Below, piece by piece: positions 34,500-44,800 of a DNA stretch of 64,000 bases. The translations under genes and the position numbers were made by a program. Under the pieces are notes generated by a model. The model was given only the letters and a program-made list of their open reading frames with translations, was not told the origin of the DNA and ran no database searches. The stretch's first letter is position 1, and each line of letters opens with the position of its first letter. The DNA comes from WLMZ01 sp043753895. Its GTDB lineage: Bacteria > Actinomycetota > Acidimicrobiia > Acidimicrobiales > Ilumatobacteraceae. The DNA is taken from positions 1 through 64,000 of the forward strand of contig JAYUWK010000066.1 in the NCBI GenBank assembly GCA_043753895.1, in the 5' to 3' direction.

Positions 34500-35704
34500 A
34501 CGAGTTCGTCGAGACCCTCCTCGAGATGCAGTGGCACGAACCCAAGTCCTCGTACGACGTGGTCATCATCGGCGGTGGCGGGCACGGCTTGGCCACCGCG
34601 TACTACCTCGCCACGCAGCACGGCATCACCAACGTTGCCGTCATCGAAGCCAACTACATCGGCTCGGGCAACTCTGGTCGCAACACCACCATCATCCGCG
34701 CCAACTACGGCATCCCCGAGTCGGTGCACTTCTACCAACGCAGCCTCGAGCTGTATGCCGGCCTCGAGGATGAAACCGGTTGTTGGATCATGCACGCCAC
34801 CAAGGGCCTGCTCTGGATGGCCCACACCGAGACCGGTATGCGCGCCGAGCGCGCCCGCGCCCTCATCAACACCGCCTGCGGTGCCGACACACACGTCGTT
34901 GGTCCTCAGGAGATCAAGCAGATCTGCCCTCAGATCGACCTCACCGGCAGCGGCCGCTATCCGGTGCTCGGAGCGAGCTATCACGTCGGCGCGGCCACGG
35001 CTCGCCACGACCGTGTGGTGTGGGCCTACGCGCAGGGCGCGATGCAACGCGGCGTCACCGTGTTGCAACACACCAAGGTCACCGGTCTGCTACGCGACGG
35101 CGAGCGCGTCGTCGGTGTCGAAACCGACTGCGGCCCCATCTCGGCCGGCATCGTGATGAGCGCCGTCGGCGGCAACGTGACCAAGATCGCCGCACAAGCC
35201 AATGTTCGCCTGCCCGTGCGAACCCATGCGCTCCAGGCGTTCGTCACCAACGCGTACGGACTCGAATTCCCCGGCATCATCAGCGACTCCGAATTGTCGT
35301 GCTACGTGTCGCAGACACCACGTGGGCAGATGCTCATCGGTGCCGAATTCGAACCGCAGCCCAGCTACTCGATGCAGTCCACCTTCAATTCGTTGGCGAG
35401 TTGCGCGAAGAAGGTCACCAACTGTCTGCCGTTCCTGCGCGACCTGCGTGTGCTGCGGCAATGGACCGGCATCTGCGACGTGTCCGCCGACTTCTCGCCC
35501 ATCATGGGGTTCACCGGTGTCGATGGTTTCGTCATCTCCACCGGTTGGGGCACGTGGGGCTTCAAAGGCATCCCGGCGGGTGGCCAGCAGATGGCCGAAC
35601 TCATCGCCACCGGTACCACACCCGAGTTGATTGCCCCGTTCGCGCTCGATCGTTTCGCGAGAGATCACTCGATGGCCGACCTCGGATCGGCGGGTACACG
35701 CTGA
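34496..35704 (+). CDS. soxB: Sarcosine oxidase beta subunit-like FAD oxidoreductase
   Basis: 402 residues, the normal SoxB length. The FAD-binding motif is VVIIGGGGHGLATAYYLA with IEANYIGSGNSGRNTTIIRANYG after it, the SoxB hallmark. The middle has GASYHVGAATARHDRVVWAYAQGA, and the C-terminus has DFSPIMGFTGVDGFVISTGWGTWGFKGIPAGG, which closes the flavin site. The subunit oxidises sarcosine (or another N-methyl amine) and passes methylene to folate on the alpha subunit. The start overlaps the SoxG stop by 4 nt, and the stop overlaps the SoxD start by one base. Confidence 0.92.
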   Translation: MNEFVETLLEMQWHEPKSSYDVVIIGGGGHGLATAYYLATQHGITNVAVIEANYIGSGNSGRNTTIIRANYGIPESVHFYQRSLELYAGLEDETGCWIMHATKGLLWMAHTETGMRAERARALINTACGADTHVVGPQEIKQICPQIDLTGSGRYPVLGASYHVGAATARHDRVVWAYAQGAMQRGVTVLQHTKVTGLLRDGERVVGVETDCGPISAGIVMSAVGGNVTKIAAQANVRLPVRTHALQAFVTNAYGLEFPGIISDSELSCYVSQTPRGQMLIGAEFEPQPSYSMQSTFNSLASCAKKVTNCLPFLRDLRVLRQWTGICDVSADFSPIMGFTGVDGFVISTGWGTWGFKGIPAGGQQMAELIATGTTPELIAPFALDRFARDHSMADLGSAGTR

Positions 35705-35940
35705 TGTTGTGGCTCGATTGCCCCCAGTGCGGTAGCCGCCCCGTCGAGGAGTTCGGCTTCGGCGGCGAACTGCCCACCGTGCCAGAGCGCATCACCGATC
35801 CGCACGAACGCGACATCGATTACGTGTGGATGTTCGACAACCTCGAAGGCGTGTCCACCGAGCGTTGGTTCCATCAGGCGGGTTGTCGACGCTGGCACAC
35901 CGTGGTGCGCAACACCATCGACGACACCGTCATCAACTGA
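35704..35940 (+). CDS. soxD: Sarcosine oxidase delta subunit
   Basis: 78 residues with the zinc-binding pattern of SoxD: CPQC at residues 6-9, then His57 and Cys61 in WFHQAGCRRWH, and the typical ending HTVVRNTIDDTVI. Length and motif match the delta subunit of heterotetrameric sarcosine oxidase. It is the last gene of the operon and converges on the molybdenum hydroxylase gene 6 nt away. The gene order A-G-B-D differs from the common B-D-A-G. Confidence 0.92.
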   Translation: MLWLDCPQCGSRPVEEFGFGGELPTVPERITDPHERDIDYVWMFDNLEGVSTERWFHQAGCRRWHTVVRNTIDDTVIN

Positions 35941-35946
35941 GCGATC

Positions 35947-38574
35947 CTACTCGTCGCGGTCTACGCCGCTCTTGGGACGCATCGGGAGTGTGTTGCGCCA
36001 CTGGCCGTCGTATTCGTGCAACGCTGCGGCTACCGCGGGAGCCGTGGGAACAAGACCGATTTCGCCGACACCCTTGATGCCATAGGGCGAGCGGGGCTGG
36101 GGCACTTGCACCAGTTGCACCTCGATCGCAGGCACGTCCTTGGCGCGCAGGATGCCCAACGATCGCAAGGTGGTGTTCGTGGGAAAGCCGGTCTCGGGAT
36201 CGTGGGGGAACTGTTCGGTCAGTGCGTACCCCAGGCCCATGTGCACGCTGCCCTCGATCTGGCCCTCACACAGCAGCGGGTTGATCGCGCGACCCACGTC
36301 GTGCACGGCAACAACTCGCTCGACCAGACCGGACCCGCGGTCGACGATTGCAAGTTGGGCCGCGTAACCGAATGCCGCATGAATGAGCGGCTGCGGATGA
36401 TCGGGATCACCGATCTTGTGGGTCCAGTCGACGAGGTGCTCGCCGACGAAGTCGACACCGATGGTGCACCCCCCGGTGAGTGCGGCGAGCGCAGCCTTCT
36501 GTACCGAGCCGGCCGCCATCAACGTGCCGCGGGAACCAGTGGTCTGACCGAACCCGAGCTCGCGTGTGGTGTCGACAATCACTTCGATGCGGTTGGGGTC
36601 GACACCGAGTTCCTCGGCAGCAACCTGCAGCGCCACGGTGTGCACACCCTGGCCCATCTCGGTGAAGCCGTGGCGAACCTCGATGTCGCGTCCGTGCGCG
36701 TCGGGGGAAGAGCGGAAATACACGATCGCACGACACAACTCGCGAAAGCCGTTGCCCAAGCCACTGTTCTTCAAACCCAGCCCGAGGCCGATGGCCTTCC
36801 CTTGGGCACGCGCCTGGTCGTAGCGCGGTTTGATCGCATCGAGGCATGCCTCGGCGCCGGCGCAACCATCGTCCATCACCTGACCCGGCCCCCACACCTC
36901 GCCGGGGTGGATGACATTGCGCTTGCGGATCTCCCAACCGGAGATGCCCACCTGTTCGGCAAGGCGATCGAGGACGCCCTCCATCGCGAACTGGGCCTGA
37001 TTCGCGCCGAAGCCGCGAAAGGCACCGCACACCGGATTGTTCGTGCGCACGGCAACCGCAGTCACGTCGATGGCCGGCAGACGATACGGGCCGCTGGCAT
37101 GACCAGCCGCACGCTCGAGCACCTTCATGCCCACACTCGCGTACGCGCCCGAATCGCCCACGGCGTGCACACGCAAGCCGGTGAGGTGTCCGTCGGCGTC
37201 GCATCCGGCCCAGTATTCGAGCTGAATCGGGTGCCGCTTGGCGTGCATGCGCAGGCTTTCTTCGCGACTCACTGTGCACTTCACGGGCGTCTTCAGCCAC
37301 CACGCCGCGAGCGCCGTGTGAGCTTGATTGCACATGTCTTCCTTGCCGCCGAAAGCGCCACCATTGGATACCAGGGTGACCACGACCTTGTCATTACCCA
37401 CGCCGAGCATGCGCGCGATGTCGTCACGGTCGTCCCACACACCCTGGCCGCCGCTGAACACGTGCAGCGTGCCATCGGACTGCGGCACCGCGAGCGTGCT
37501 CTCTGGTTCGAGGAACGCGTGCTCGATGCGCTGCGTGGTGAACATCTCATGCACGGTGTGCGCGCTCGAGGCGAGCGCTGCATCGACATCACCGCGCTGG
37601 TATTCGCTGGTGCTCAACACGTTGGATGACGTGCCCCACACCGCAACGGGAGCATCGGGCAGCAGCGCGGCAAGTGGATCAGTGACCGGGGCGAGCGCGT
37701 TGTAGCTGACTTCGATGAGTGCTGCTGCGGCTCGTGCGTGCTCGCGGGTGTCGGCCACGACCACGGCGAGTACGTCGCCTGCGTAACTGGTGCGACCACC
37801 GACGGGGATCATCACCGGCCAGTCCTTGTAGATGATGCCCACCATCAACTCACCGGGAATGTCTGCCGCGGTGAACACAGCGCGCACACCGGCGGCAGCC
37901 TGGGCCGCGCGTGTGTTGATGGCCAACACATCGGCGCGCGTGTGGTCGGCGAGATGCAACGCCGCGTGCAGCATGCCCTGCACGCGCATGTCATCGATGT
38001 AGCCACGATCGCCCAGGGTCAACTCGCCGGCTTCGTACTTCGCACCGGCGCCACCCACGGCGCCGGAGAGCGCTGGTTCGAACGTAGTGCCTTGCGCGAC
38101 GCCTTGGATGGCATCGAGCACCTTCACGTATCCGGTGCAGCGGCACAGGTGCGCGCCGAGATGACGAGCCATGTCATCGCGTTTGAGCTCGGCGCCCTTC
38201 TTGTCGATCTGCGCCTTGGCGCGCATCACGATGCCGGGGATACAGAACCCGCATTGCAGGCCGCCGCAGGCCGCGAACGCGTCAGCGAACCGTTTGCGTT
38301 CCTCGTCGGCAACGCCTTCGAGGGTGACCACCGACTTGCCCGCAACCTTCGCGAGTGGCTGCTGGCAACTGACCACAGCCTTGCCATCGATCATCACGGT
38401 GCAGCACCCGCACTGACCGCTGGGCGAGCAACCGTCCTTGGGCGAGGTGATGTCAAGCTCGTCGCGAAGCGCCGACAGCAGGTGCGGGTGATCGCTGCGA
38501 ACGCTGACGGGAATGCCGTTCACGACGAACGACACTGGAGACGACACGGTGGACGGGGCGGCAAGATCGGTCAC
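35947..38574 (-). CDS. Molybdenum hydroxylase with fused 2Fe-2S domains (aldehyde oxidoreductase/xanthine dehydrogenase family)
   Basis: 875 residues. The first about 160 residues carry two 2Fe-2S sites: C49, C55, C58 and C70 (plant-type) and CGGLQCGFC with LCRCTGY (helical type). The rest is the molybdopterin-binding large domain with ALRPxAGVRAVFTAADIP-like start, GGAFGGKED near the pterin, RGFGANQAQFAMEG, GSRGTLMAAG, and the catalytic Glu in KGVGEIGLVP near the C-terminus. There is no FAD domain, as in Mop-type aldehyde oxidoreductases and so-called selenium-dependent xanthine dehydrogenases. It hydroxylates an aldehyde or N-heterocycle; the substrate is unknown. GTG start at 38574. A palindrome touches the start. 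Confidence 0.88.
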   Translation of the reverse strand: MTDLAAPSTVSSPVSFVVNGIPVSVRSDHPHLLSALRDELDITSPKDGCSPSGQCGCCTVMIDGKAVVSCQQPLAKVAGKSVVTLEGVADEERKRFADAFAACGGLQCGFCIPGIVMRAKAQIDKKGAELKRDDMARHLGAHLCRCTGYVKVLDAIQGVAQGTTFEPALSGAVGGAGAKYEAGELTLGDRGYIDDMRVQGMLHAALHLADHTRADVLAINTRAAQAAAGVRAVFTAADIPGELMVGIIYKDWPVMIPVGGRTSYAGDVLAVVVADTREHARAAAALIEVSYNALAPVTDPLAALLPDAPVAVWGTSSNVLSTSEYQRGDVDAALASSAHTVHEMFTTQRIEHAFLEPESTLAVPQSDGTLHVFSGGQGVWDDRDDIARMLGVGNDKVVVTLVSNGGAFGGKEDMCNQAHTALAAWWLKTPVKCTVSREESLRMHAKRHPIQLEYWAGCDADGHLTGLRVHAVGDSGAYASVGMKVLERAAGHASGPYRLPAIDVTAVAVRTNNPVCGAFRGFGANQAQFAMEGVLDRLAEQVGISGWEIRKRNVIHPGEVWGPGQVMDDGCAGAEACLDAIKPRYDQARAQGKAIGLGLGLKNSGLGNGFRELCRAIVYFRSSPDAHGRDIEVRHGFTEMGQGVHTVALQVAAEELGVDPNRIEVIVDTTRELGFGQTTGSRGTLMAAGSVQKAALAALTGGCTIGVDFVGEHLVDWTHKIGDPDHPQPLIHAAFGYAAQLAIVDRGSGLVERVVAVHDVGRAINPLLCEGQIEGSVHMGLGYALTEQFPHDPETGFPTNTTLRSLGILRAKDVPAIEVQLVQVPQPRSPYGIKGVGEIGLVPTAPAVAAALHEYDGQWRNTLPMRPKSGVDRDE

Positions 38575-38594
38575 GCTTTACATTTTGTCAAAGC
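38575..38594 (-). promoter_or_regulatory. Palindrome adjoining the molybdenum hydroxylase start
   Basis: GCTTTACA and TGT-C-AAAGC flank a TTT loop, giving an imperfect inverted repeat that ends at the base before the GTG start. It could be an operator, or a hairpin masking the start. No Shine-Dalgarno is visible between it and the GTG. Function is inferred from symmetry alone. Confidence 0.3.
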
Positions 38595-38632
38595 CCAACC
38601 CGTTTGGGAACACTCGCCGCAAGAACGCCGTG

Positions 38633-39895
38633 TTAAACAGTCGCCGGGTCGTGGACCACATAGCGTTCGAGCACGCGTTGCATGTTGATGATGCGGATCT
38701 CCTCACCCGACAGGGTGAGGTGGGTGAACCCGGGCTGGTGCAGCCCACGCTGGAACCGCTTCAGCATCTCGAGGTCCTGATCGATGACCACACCGAGGCT
38801 GGCATCTGACGGCAGCGTGACATCGAACGGCTTCGCGGTCGGTGTGCCGGCTGGCGAGCGATAGAGCAGAAACATGGTCAGTTCGGCTTCGTCGGGCGAC
38901 GGACCCGGACGAGACACGAGCACGTTGACCATGTCGCCCCACACCAACACCGTGGTGTTGGGGAACAGGTTGTACTGCGACAGGCGCAACAGACCATCTG
39001 TGTCGTAGCCGCTCAGGTCGATGCCGCGTGTGGCCTGATGCTCGCGGATGCGTTGCGCGATCACATCGCGGATGGTCTCGCCCTCCGCTGGCGTTGGCGC
39101 AGGGCACACAGCCTTGAACGACGGCCCCATCCGCTCGCCCTGGGTGACGATGAACGAGTCCCACACTGCTTGGTCGCTGCGATCGCGCAGGCGGGGACTG
39201 GCGACGCCGTACCGCTGGTGCGAGACGGAGTGGTGATCCCACACGTACTGGTCGGTGTTGACATCGTCGATGCTGCCCAACATCTCGGGATGGATGCCCT
39301 GCACGTGATAGGTCTCGCTGAAGCCATCGGCAACGACTTTCCAGTTGCTTGCAACGTGCGACAGCGTGGTGAAGCCGCAGCGGAACTCGTGCAGATTGGC
39401 CCATTCGCTGTCGGTCGGTACACCCTCGAGGTAGTCGTGCAACGGTGCGGCCGCGGGGTCGAGGTTCACGAAGACCAGGGGTCCCCACGTATCAACCTGC
39501 ACCGGGAACAACGACAGCTCGTCGTTGTCGAGCAAGCCGAAACGCTTCCGCGACGGCACCTCGCGCAACGCGCCCGTGAGGTCCCACGCCCAACGGTGGT
39601 ATGGACAACGCAACTCGTCCAAGCCAGATCCGCTGCCTTCACAAATGGTGTTACCGCGATGCAGGCACACGTTCTGAAAGGCGCGCAACTGGGCGTCGTT
39701 GTCGCGCACGATGATCACGCTGTACCGGCCGCAGCGGTACTCGCAGAAGTCGCCGGGCTCGCGTACGTGATCGAGCGTGCACGCCACCTGCCACACTCGC
39801 GGCCACACGCGCTCGGCCTCGAGTGCAGCGAACGCCGGAGAGGTGTAGCGCGACGATGGCACCCGTACTGGCACCGCAACCGAGTCGGAGCCCAT
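38633..39895 (-). CDS. Rieske-type aromatic-ring/betaine oxygenase alpha subunit
   Basis: 420 residues from the ATG at 39895 (a GTG at 39913 is also possible). The Rieske cluster ligands are C77, H79, C97 and H100 (CLHRG and CPYHRW). The mononuclear iron site is in NWKVVADGFSETYHVQGIHPEM, with His197 and His202. Length and motif order fit the family that includes glycine-betaine monooxygenase GbcA, stachydrine demethylase Stc2 and carnitine monooxygenase CntA, as well as ring-hydroxylating dioxygenases. No reductase partner (GbcB/Stc3/CntB) lies next to it. The location beside demethylation genes favours a quaternary-amine substrate; that is inference. Confidence 0.88.
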   Translation of the reverse strand: MGSDSVAVPVRVPSSRYTSPAFAALEAERVWPRVWQVACTLDHVREPGDFCEYRCGRYSVIIVRDNDAQLRAFQNVCLHRGNTICEGSGSGLDELRCPYHRWAWDLTGALREVPSRKRFGLLDNDELSLFPVQVDTWGPLVFVNLDPAAAPLHDYLEGVPTDSEWANLHEFRCGFTTLSHVASNWKVVADGFSETYHVQGIHPEMLGSIDDVNTDQYVWDHHSVSHQRYGVASPRLRDRSDQAVWDSFIVTQGERMGPSFKAVCPAPTPAEGETIRDVIAQRIREHQATRGIDLSGYDTDGLLRLSQYNLFPNTTVLVWGDMVNVLVSRPGPSPDEAELTMFLLYRSPAGTPTAKPFDVTLPSDASLGVVIDQDLEMLKRFQRGLHQPGFTHLTLSGEEIRIINMQRVLERYVVHDPATV

Positions 39896-39913
39896 GGCAA
39901 CGGCGTGGTGCAC

Positions 39914-40834
39914 TCACCCACCCATCAGATCGAAGACGTCGACGCTTTCGTTATCGCCGGGCAGCGTGATGTCGACCGCCGGGTTGATCTCGGTGTACCG
40001 AATCGAAAAGCTCATCGAATGGGCACCGGTGTCCAGCGAGTACTCGAGCTGGCGGATGTGGTTGTTCACGTCGATCCACGCGTCGTACACGACCGTGTCG
40101 GGCAAGGTGATTTCAGTTGTACCAATGACCTTCTCGCGGGTCGTTCCGGCCGCCTTCAACGCTTCGTCGGTGTTTACCTCGAACGTGTAGTGCTCGGCAC
40201 TGATACCGTCGAAAATCGTCTCGCGGCCTACTTTGGTGGTCTTGGTGGAATTGGCCGCGAGCTTGGCTGCGCTGAGCGGATCATTCGTCGCGCCAGAGGT
40301 GATCGCCGACAGGTCCTGGCCCGTCTTGTCAGCCAGCTTCTGAAGATCCATCCGAATCCAGGTCTTGCCATCGGGAAGCTGCTGGCTGATCTCGGCCCCG
40401 AGGGAATCGCCACCGATGTACATCACCAGCTTGTCGAGATCCATCAGCGCCGAAATCTTCCCGGTGGACGCGTCGCCGGTGAACGTGGCACCGTCGAGGT
40501 CGAACTGCATCAGCCGCCCACGCACGTCCATCAACCCGGAGGACGGCAACTTGTTGCCGTCAGAGTCGATGTCCATCTCGAAGCGCACGCTGGTGATCTT
40601 CTTGGTTGCGGCAGTGGATGCCGACAGCGAGTAGGTCGGGGTCGATTTGCGGGCGTTCCACACGAACGATCCGGCAACTGCGGCAATCACCACGAGACCG
40701 AGTGCGATACCGATGCGCAGGCCCTTGCCACGTTTGATCGGTGGCGTGGGAACCACGATCGAATCCGACGACGGTTCTGACGGCGCCGTCATTATCGGCG
40801 GTGGAAATGCATTGGTGGGTTCGGTTCCGTCCAT
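39914..40834 (-). CDS. LolA/LppX-like membrane-anchored protein
   Basis: 306 residues from the ATG at 40834 (an in-frame start at 40864 would overlap the nitrilase gene). After a Pro/Ser-rich cytoplasmic stretch comes one membrane segment (LRIGIALGLVVIAAVAGSFVW, split by basic KRGKG). The remainder is an extracytoplasmic domain predicted to be a half-open beta barrel with long strands (RFEMDIDSDGNKLPSSGLMDVRGRLMQF; TVVYDAWIDVNNHIRQLEYSL). That is the layout of LppX/LprG-like actinobacterial lipid-binding proteins, though no lipobox Cys is present. Function is uncertain. It is adjacent to the Rieske gene, overlapping or abutting its start. Confidence 0.7.
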   Translation of the reverse strand: MDGTEPTNAFPPPIMTAPSEPSSDSIVVPTPPIKRGKGLRIGIALGLVVIAAVAGSFVWNARKSTPTYSLSASTAATKKITSVRFEMDIDSDGNKLPSSGLMDVRGRLMQFDLDGATFTGDASTGKISALMDLDKLVMYIGGDSLGAEISQQLPDGKTWIRMDLQKLADKTGQDLSAITSGATNDPLSAAKLAANSTKTTKVGRETIFDGISAEHYTFEVNTDEALKAAGTTREKVIGTTEITLPDTVVYDAWIDVNNHIRQLEYSLDTGAHSMSFSIRYTEINPAVDITLPGDNESVDVFDLMGG

Positions 40835-40844
40835 GCCATCGACG

Positions 40845-41786
40845 CTAATCGGTCGGTCGCACAACGCCGCGTTGCGACGTGATCCGTCCGTACATCTCAG
40901 GTCGGCGATAGCGATCGAAATCGAACAACGTGTCCTTGTAACGGGCGCACCAGTCGAGATCGCAGCGGGCCACGATGAGTTCGTCGTCAGTGGTCAGTGC
41001 CTGCGCAACGATCTGCCCACTGGGTGCCACGATCATCGACTGGCCGAGTGAGTCGACACCCATTTCCACACCACCCTTGGCCACGCCGACGACCCACGTG
41101 CCGTTCTGATACGCGCCACTCTGCATCACCAGCGCGTTGTGGAAACCCTGCAGGGTGTCCTGGCTCGGGTCGGGCACATAGTGGATGGGCGTGTTGTACC
41201 CGCAGAGGATCATCTCCACGCCCTGCAGACCCATCACTCGATAACTCTCGGGCCAGCGCCGGTCATTGCAGATCATCATGCCGATCAGGCCGTCGAACGC
41301 GCGCCAGACCCCAAAGCCTTCGGTGCTCGGCTCGAAGTAGTAGCGCTCGGCATGCTGGAACGGGCGGTCGGGTTCGTTGTGCTCGTGACCGGGGATGTGC
41401 ACCTTGCGATAGGTGGCCACGATGGATCCGTCTCGCTCCACGAGTGTCTGCACGTTGTGGCGGTGCGTCGTAGCATCGGTCGCTGTTTCGATCAGTGCGT
41501 ACCCCAGGCAGAAGCCAATGCCCAACCGTTTGGCCTCGTCGAACAGCGGCTGCGTGTCGGCGTTCGGCATGGCGGTCTCGTACCAGTGGTCGGCCTCGGT
41601 GATGTCGTCGAGGAACCAACGCGGGAAGAATGTCGTCAGCGCCAACTCGGGGTACACCACGAGTTGTACGCCGTGATCATGTGCCTGATGGAGCAGGGCA
41701 ATCAGGCGCTGCACCACGCTGGCGCGGGAGTGGTCGCGTTGAATGGGGCCGAGTTGGGCGGCGCCGACGGTAAGAATTCGGGACAT
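40845..41786 (-). CDS. Carbon-nitrogen hydrolase, N-carbamoyl-D-amino-acid hydrolase-like
   Basis: 313 residues from the ATG at 41786, preceded by AAGGGGGG. The nitrilase triad is in place: Glu47 (YPELALTTFFPRWF), Lys128 (YRKVHIPG) and Cys173 (MMICNDRRWPE). The extended signature MMICNDRRWPESYRVMGLQGVE is that of D-carbamoylases, which convert N-carbamoyl-D-amino acids to D-amino acids, CO2 and ammonia. The family is broad, so beta-ureidopropionase or amidase activity is possible. It lies between the LppX-like gene and the FtsK-type ATPase gene, 35 nt from the latter. Confidence 0.88.
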   Translation of the reverse strand: MSRILTVGAAQLGPIQRDHSRASVVQRLIALLHQAHDHGVQLVVYPELALTTFFPRWFLDDITEADHWYETAMPNADTQPLFDEAKRLGIGFCLGYALIETATDATTHRHNVQTLVERDGSIVATYRKVHIPGHEHNEPDRPFQHAERYYFEPSTEGFGVWRAFDGLIGMMICNDRRWPESYRVMGLQGVEMILCGYNTPIHYVPDPSQDTLQGFHNALVMQSGAYQNGTWVVGVAKGGVEMGVDSLGQSMIVAPSGQIVAQALTTDDELIVARCDLDWCARYKDTLFDFDRYRRPEMYGRITSQRGVVRPTD

Positions 41787-41821
41787 ACCCCCCTTACCTT
41801 GGCGGCACCAGACCGAGCGCG

Positions 41822-44800
41822 TCAAGTAGCTGCATCACTCTGCACCGGCAACGCCACCTGCGCGAGATGCATCTCGCCATCGGCCACGATCCACGCCAGC
41901 CCTGGCCGCGCTGCGATCGGCGTGCGACGAGGCAACGCGACGCTGAGCAGGTCGCCGTCGATGTCGGTGCATGCGGCCAGTACTACGCCGAGACGCGATC
42001 GACGGATGGCAGCGGTCCAGTGTCCATACGAAGAACGAAGCGCATCGGGACGACCGGCGGCGATGACGGTGATCCCGTCGCGGCGATCAGCGATCAACGT
42101 AGAGAGCCGACCGCTCGGGTCATCGACCAATTCCGCATCGTCGATGACGATCAAAGCTCGTCTGCCCGCCGGCATCTCGTCGAGCAGAGTACACACGGAA
42201 CCGACAACGCAGCCGATGCGAGCGCTGCTGCGTCGCGGCGCCACCGAGGCAATCCAGCCGTGCGGCACCGCATGTTGCCATGCATGAGCGACGGCCGCGA
42301 GCGTGTTCGTGCGGCCGCTGCGCGACGGACCGATCACGAGGACATGTTCGCCGTGTGCGACGGGTAAGCGGCACGGCTGCATGGTCGCGTACGACACGGC
42401 GATCGGCAACACCACATCGCCGTCGTAATCCACGCCCGAGGGGAGTTCACCAATCACCACCCTGTCGGGCAGTTCGCGCAGCACCGACGCGCCGCCACGT
42501 CGCGCTCCACCGCCTTGCGCGCACGACGCGAGTCGGTCCGTCTCGAACTTGGTCAACTGCGCCTCGCTGCGTGATCCGGAAATGATCAGTCGTCCGGGCG
42601 TCGCGGCGGGCAGCAGCGAGACGGGAACACCCAACATCGCCGCATCGAGTGGATCGGCGAGGTGCATGACCCAGCGATGGGCGATCTGGCCGAGCATCTG
42701 CGATGGCACGGCACCGGGTCGGTGTGTGGCGCAGACGACAACGATGCCCAACGACGGACCATCCGCAACGATGTTATCGAGCTGGGTGAGTTGGGCGAAC
42801 AGACCGTGCTGCTCCAACTCGCTGCGCAGCGCGCCGAGCCCATCAATGATCAGCACGATCTCGGTACGCTCGGCCACCGCGGTCGGAAGGTGCGCCTTGC
42901 GTGTGCGTCGTGCGCCGTCGATGGCATCGAGCAGTCGCATTAGCCGTTCGCGCTCGTGCACGCCGACTACTGCGGCGCACCGCTGATGTCGTTCGAACAT
43001 GCCGAGGCGCGTGTCGCCCACCGCATCGATCACGAACAACTCCACGGGCACGGGACGGTCGAGCAACATCAAGCCCACCGTCAACAGCGCCGAGGTGCAC
43101 CCCATGCCAGTCGCGCCGACGATGAGCAGATTCCCTGTGTCGGGAGTCCAGCGCAATGGAACCTGCCGCTGGCGATCCGGCTCGTCGACCACGCCAAGCG
43201 AACCGTTCGGCACCCCGTCGGCATCGATATCGGCACTCAGCGCAGGCAGCCACGGTCGGTGCGGCACAGCGCAGCCGATGGTCGAGGCGGCATCGCGAAT
43301 TGCAGCCACGAGCAGGTCGACCTCGGTCGTCATCGGCTGATCGAGGCGCGACTGGCTCGTGGGCGTGCCAGCAAGCCGATCCGAGCGCTCGACGACGAGA
43401 TCCCGGGCGCGAAGACTCTCGATGGGTCGGGTGCAGCGTGCGGCCTGAAAGCTGAGGTATTCGTTGGTGCCGAGGCGCATGATCGCGCGGCCGGCGATGG
43501 CGCGCGGCAGATGCGCAGCGGCTGGATCTCCGAGAACGTCGGTTGAATCTGCGCTGTCCTGAACGCGCAGTGCGATGCGCAGATTCGTGTTTGCGCGAAT
43601 GTCGTCGCTGATCACCCCGTGCGGGCGTTGGGTGGCGAGAACGAGATGGACCCCGAGGCTGCGCCCCCGTTGAGCGATTCCCAGCAGGGCGCCGATGAAC
43701 TCGGGTTGCTGCGCCATGAGTGCAGCGAACTCGTCGATCACCACGACGAGCCTCGGCATCGGCGCCGCCGGACTCGGCAGCGTCAATCGATAGCCGGTGA
43801 GGTCGGCGGCACCCGCCTCCCGCAGACACCGCTCGCGACGGGTGAGTTCAGCGTCCAGACTCCGCAATGCCCGCGTCGCAAGGCGATCGTCGAGATCGGT
43901 GACCAGGCCCACCACATGTGGAAGTCCTGCGCACGCATCGAAGGTGGAACCACCTTTGTAGTCCACAAGAACGAAGTTGATGTGGTCGGGACTCAGTCGT
44001 GCCGCTAAACCGACCAAGAGCGTACGGAGCAACTCGCTCTTCCCGGAACCCGTGGTGCCCGCGACCAACGCGTGGGGGCCATCACCCACCAGATCGATCT
44101 CCACGACACCATCGACTGCCACACCTACCGGCGCGCATGGCGTTGGATCCGAACCGCTCGCGCCCCACAGCGCGGCAAGCCGACGTGCCAGGGCCTCGCG
44201 ATCTGACATCACGTCGTCACCACCGTCGCCGAGATAGGGCTCGAGCAGTTCGATCAACCCAACGTTGCGCGGCATCGCTGCTGTGTCGTCGTTGATTTCG
44301 GGATCGATCAGCCATGCCATCACGGCGGCCGTACGGTTCGTCTGACCGGCGGAGATGCCGGCGACGTGCACGGGTTCGGGAAGAACCGACAGACGCGTGT
44401 CCTGTGTCCAACGTGCGCCACCGTGCGGTCCCAGGACCAAGGCGCTTGTCGCCGCTGCGGGTATCTCGCTGACAGACGCGCAGAGCACGATCACGGCAAC
44501 GGATCGATGCCCTGCCATCAGTCGGCGCAGCGCGCTGGTTCGGGTAGCGAGTAGATCGGCGCGATCGATTACCACCAGCAGATGACGCGAATCGCTGGGG
44601 CCCAATTGTGCAACCACCTCCGCGATTGCATCCGGCGCAACAATGCGCGTGACTCCGTTCATGTCGGCGGCATGGATGAGCCACGAAACACACTCCCACT
44701 CACTCGGCCGCTCGGCGACAACTGCGAGTTGCCAATCAGACGGCCCACTCGATGCAGCGAGTTGCATCACCATCGCGCGCGCCACGGCCGCGGTAGCCGT

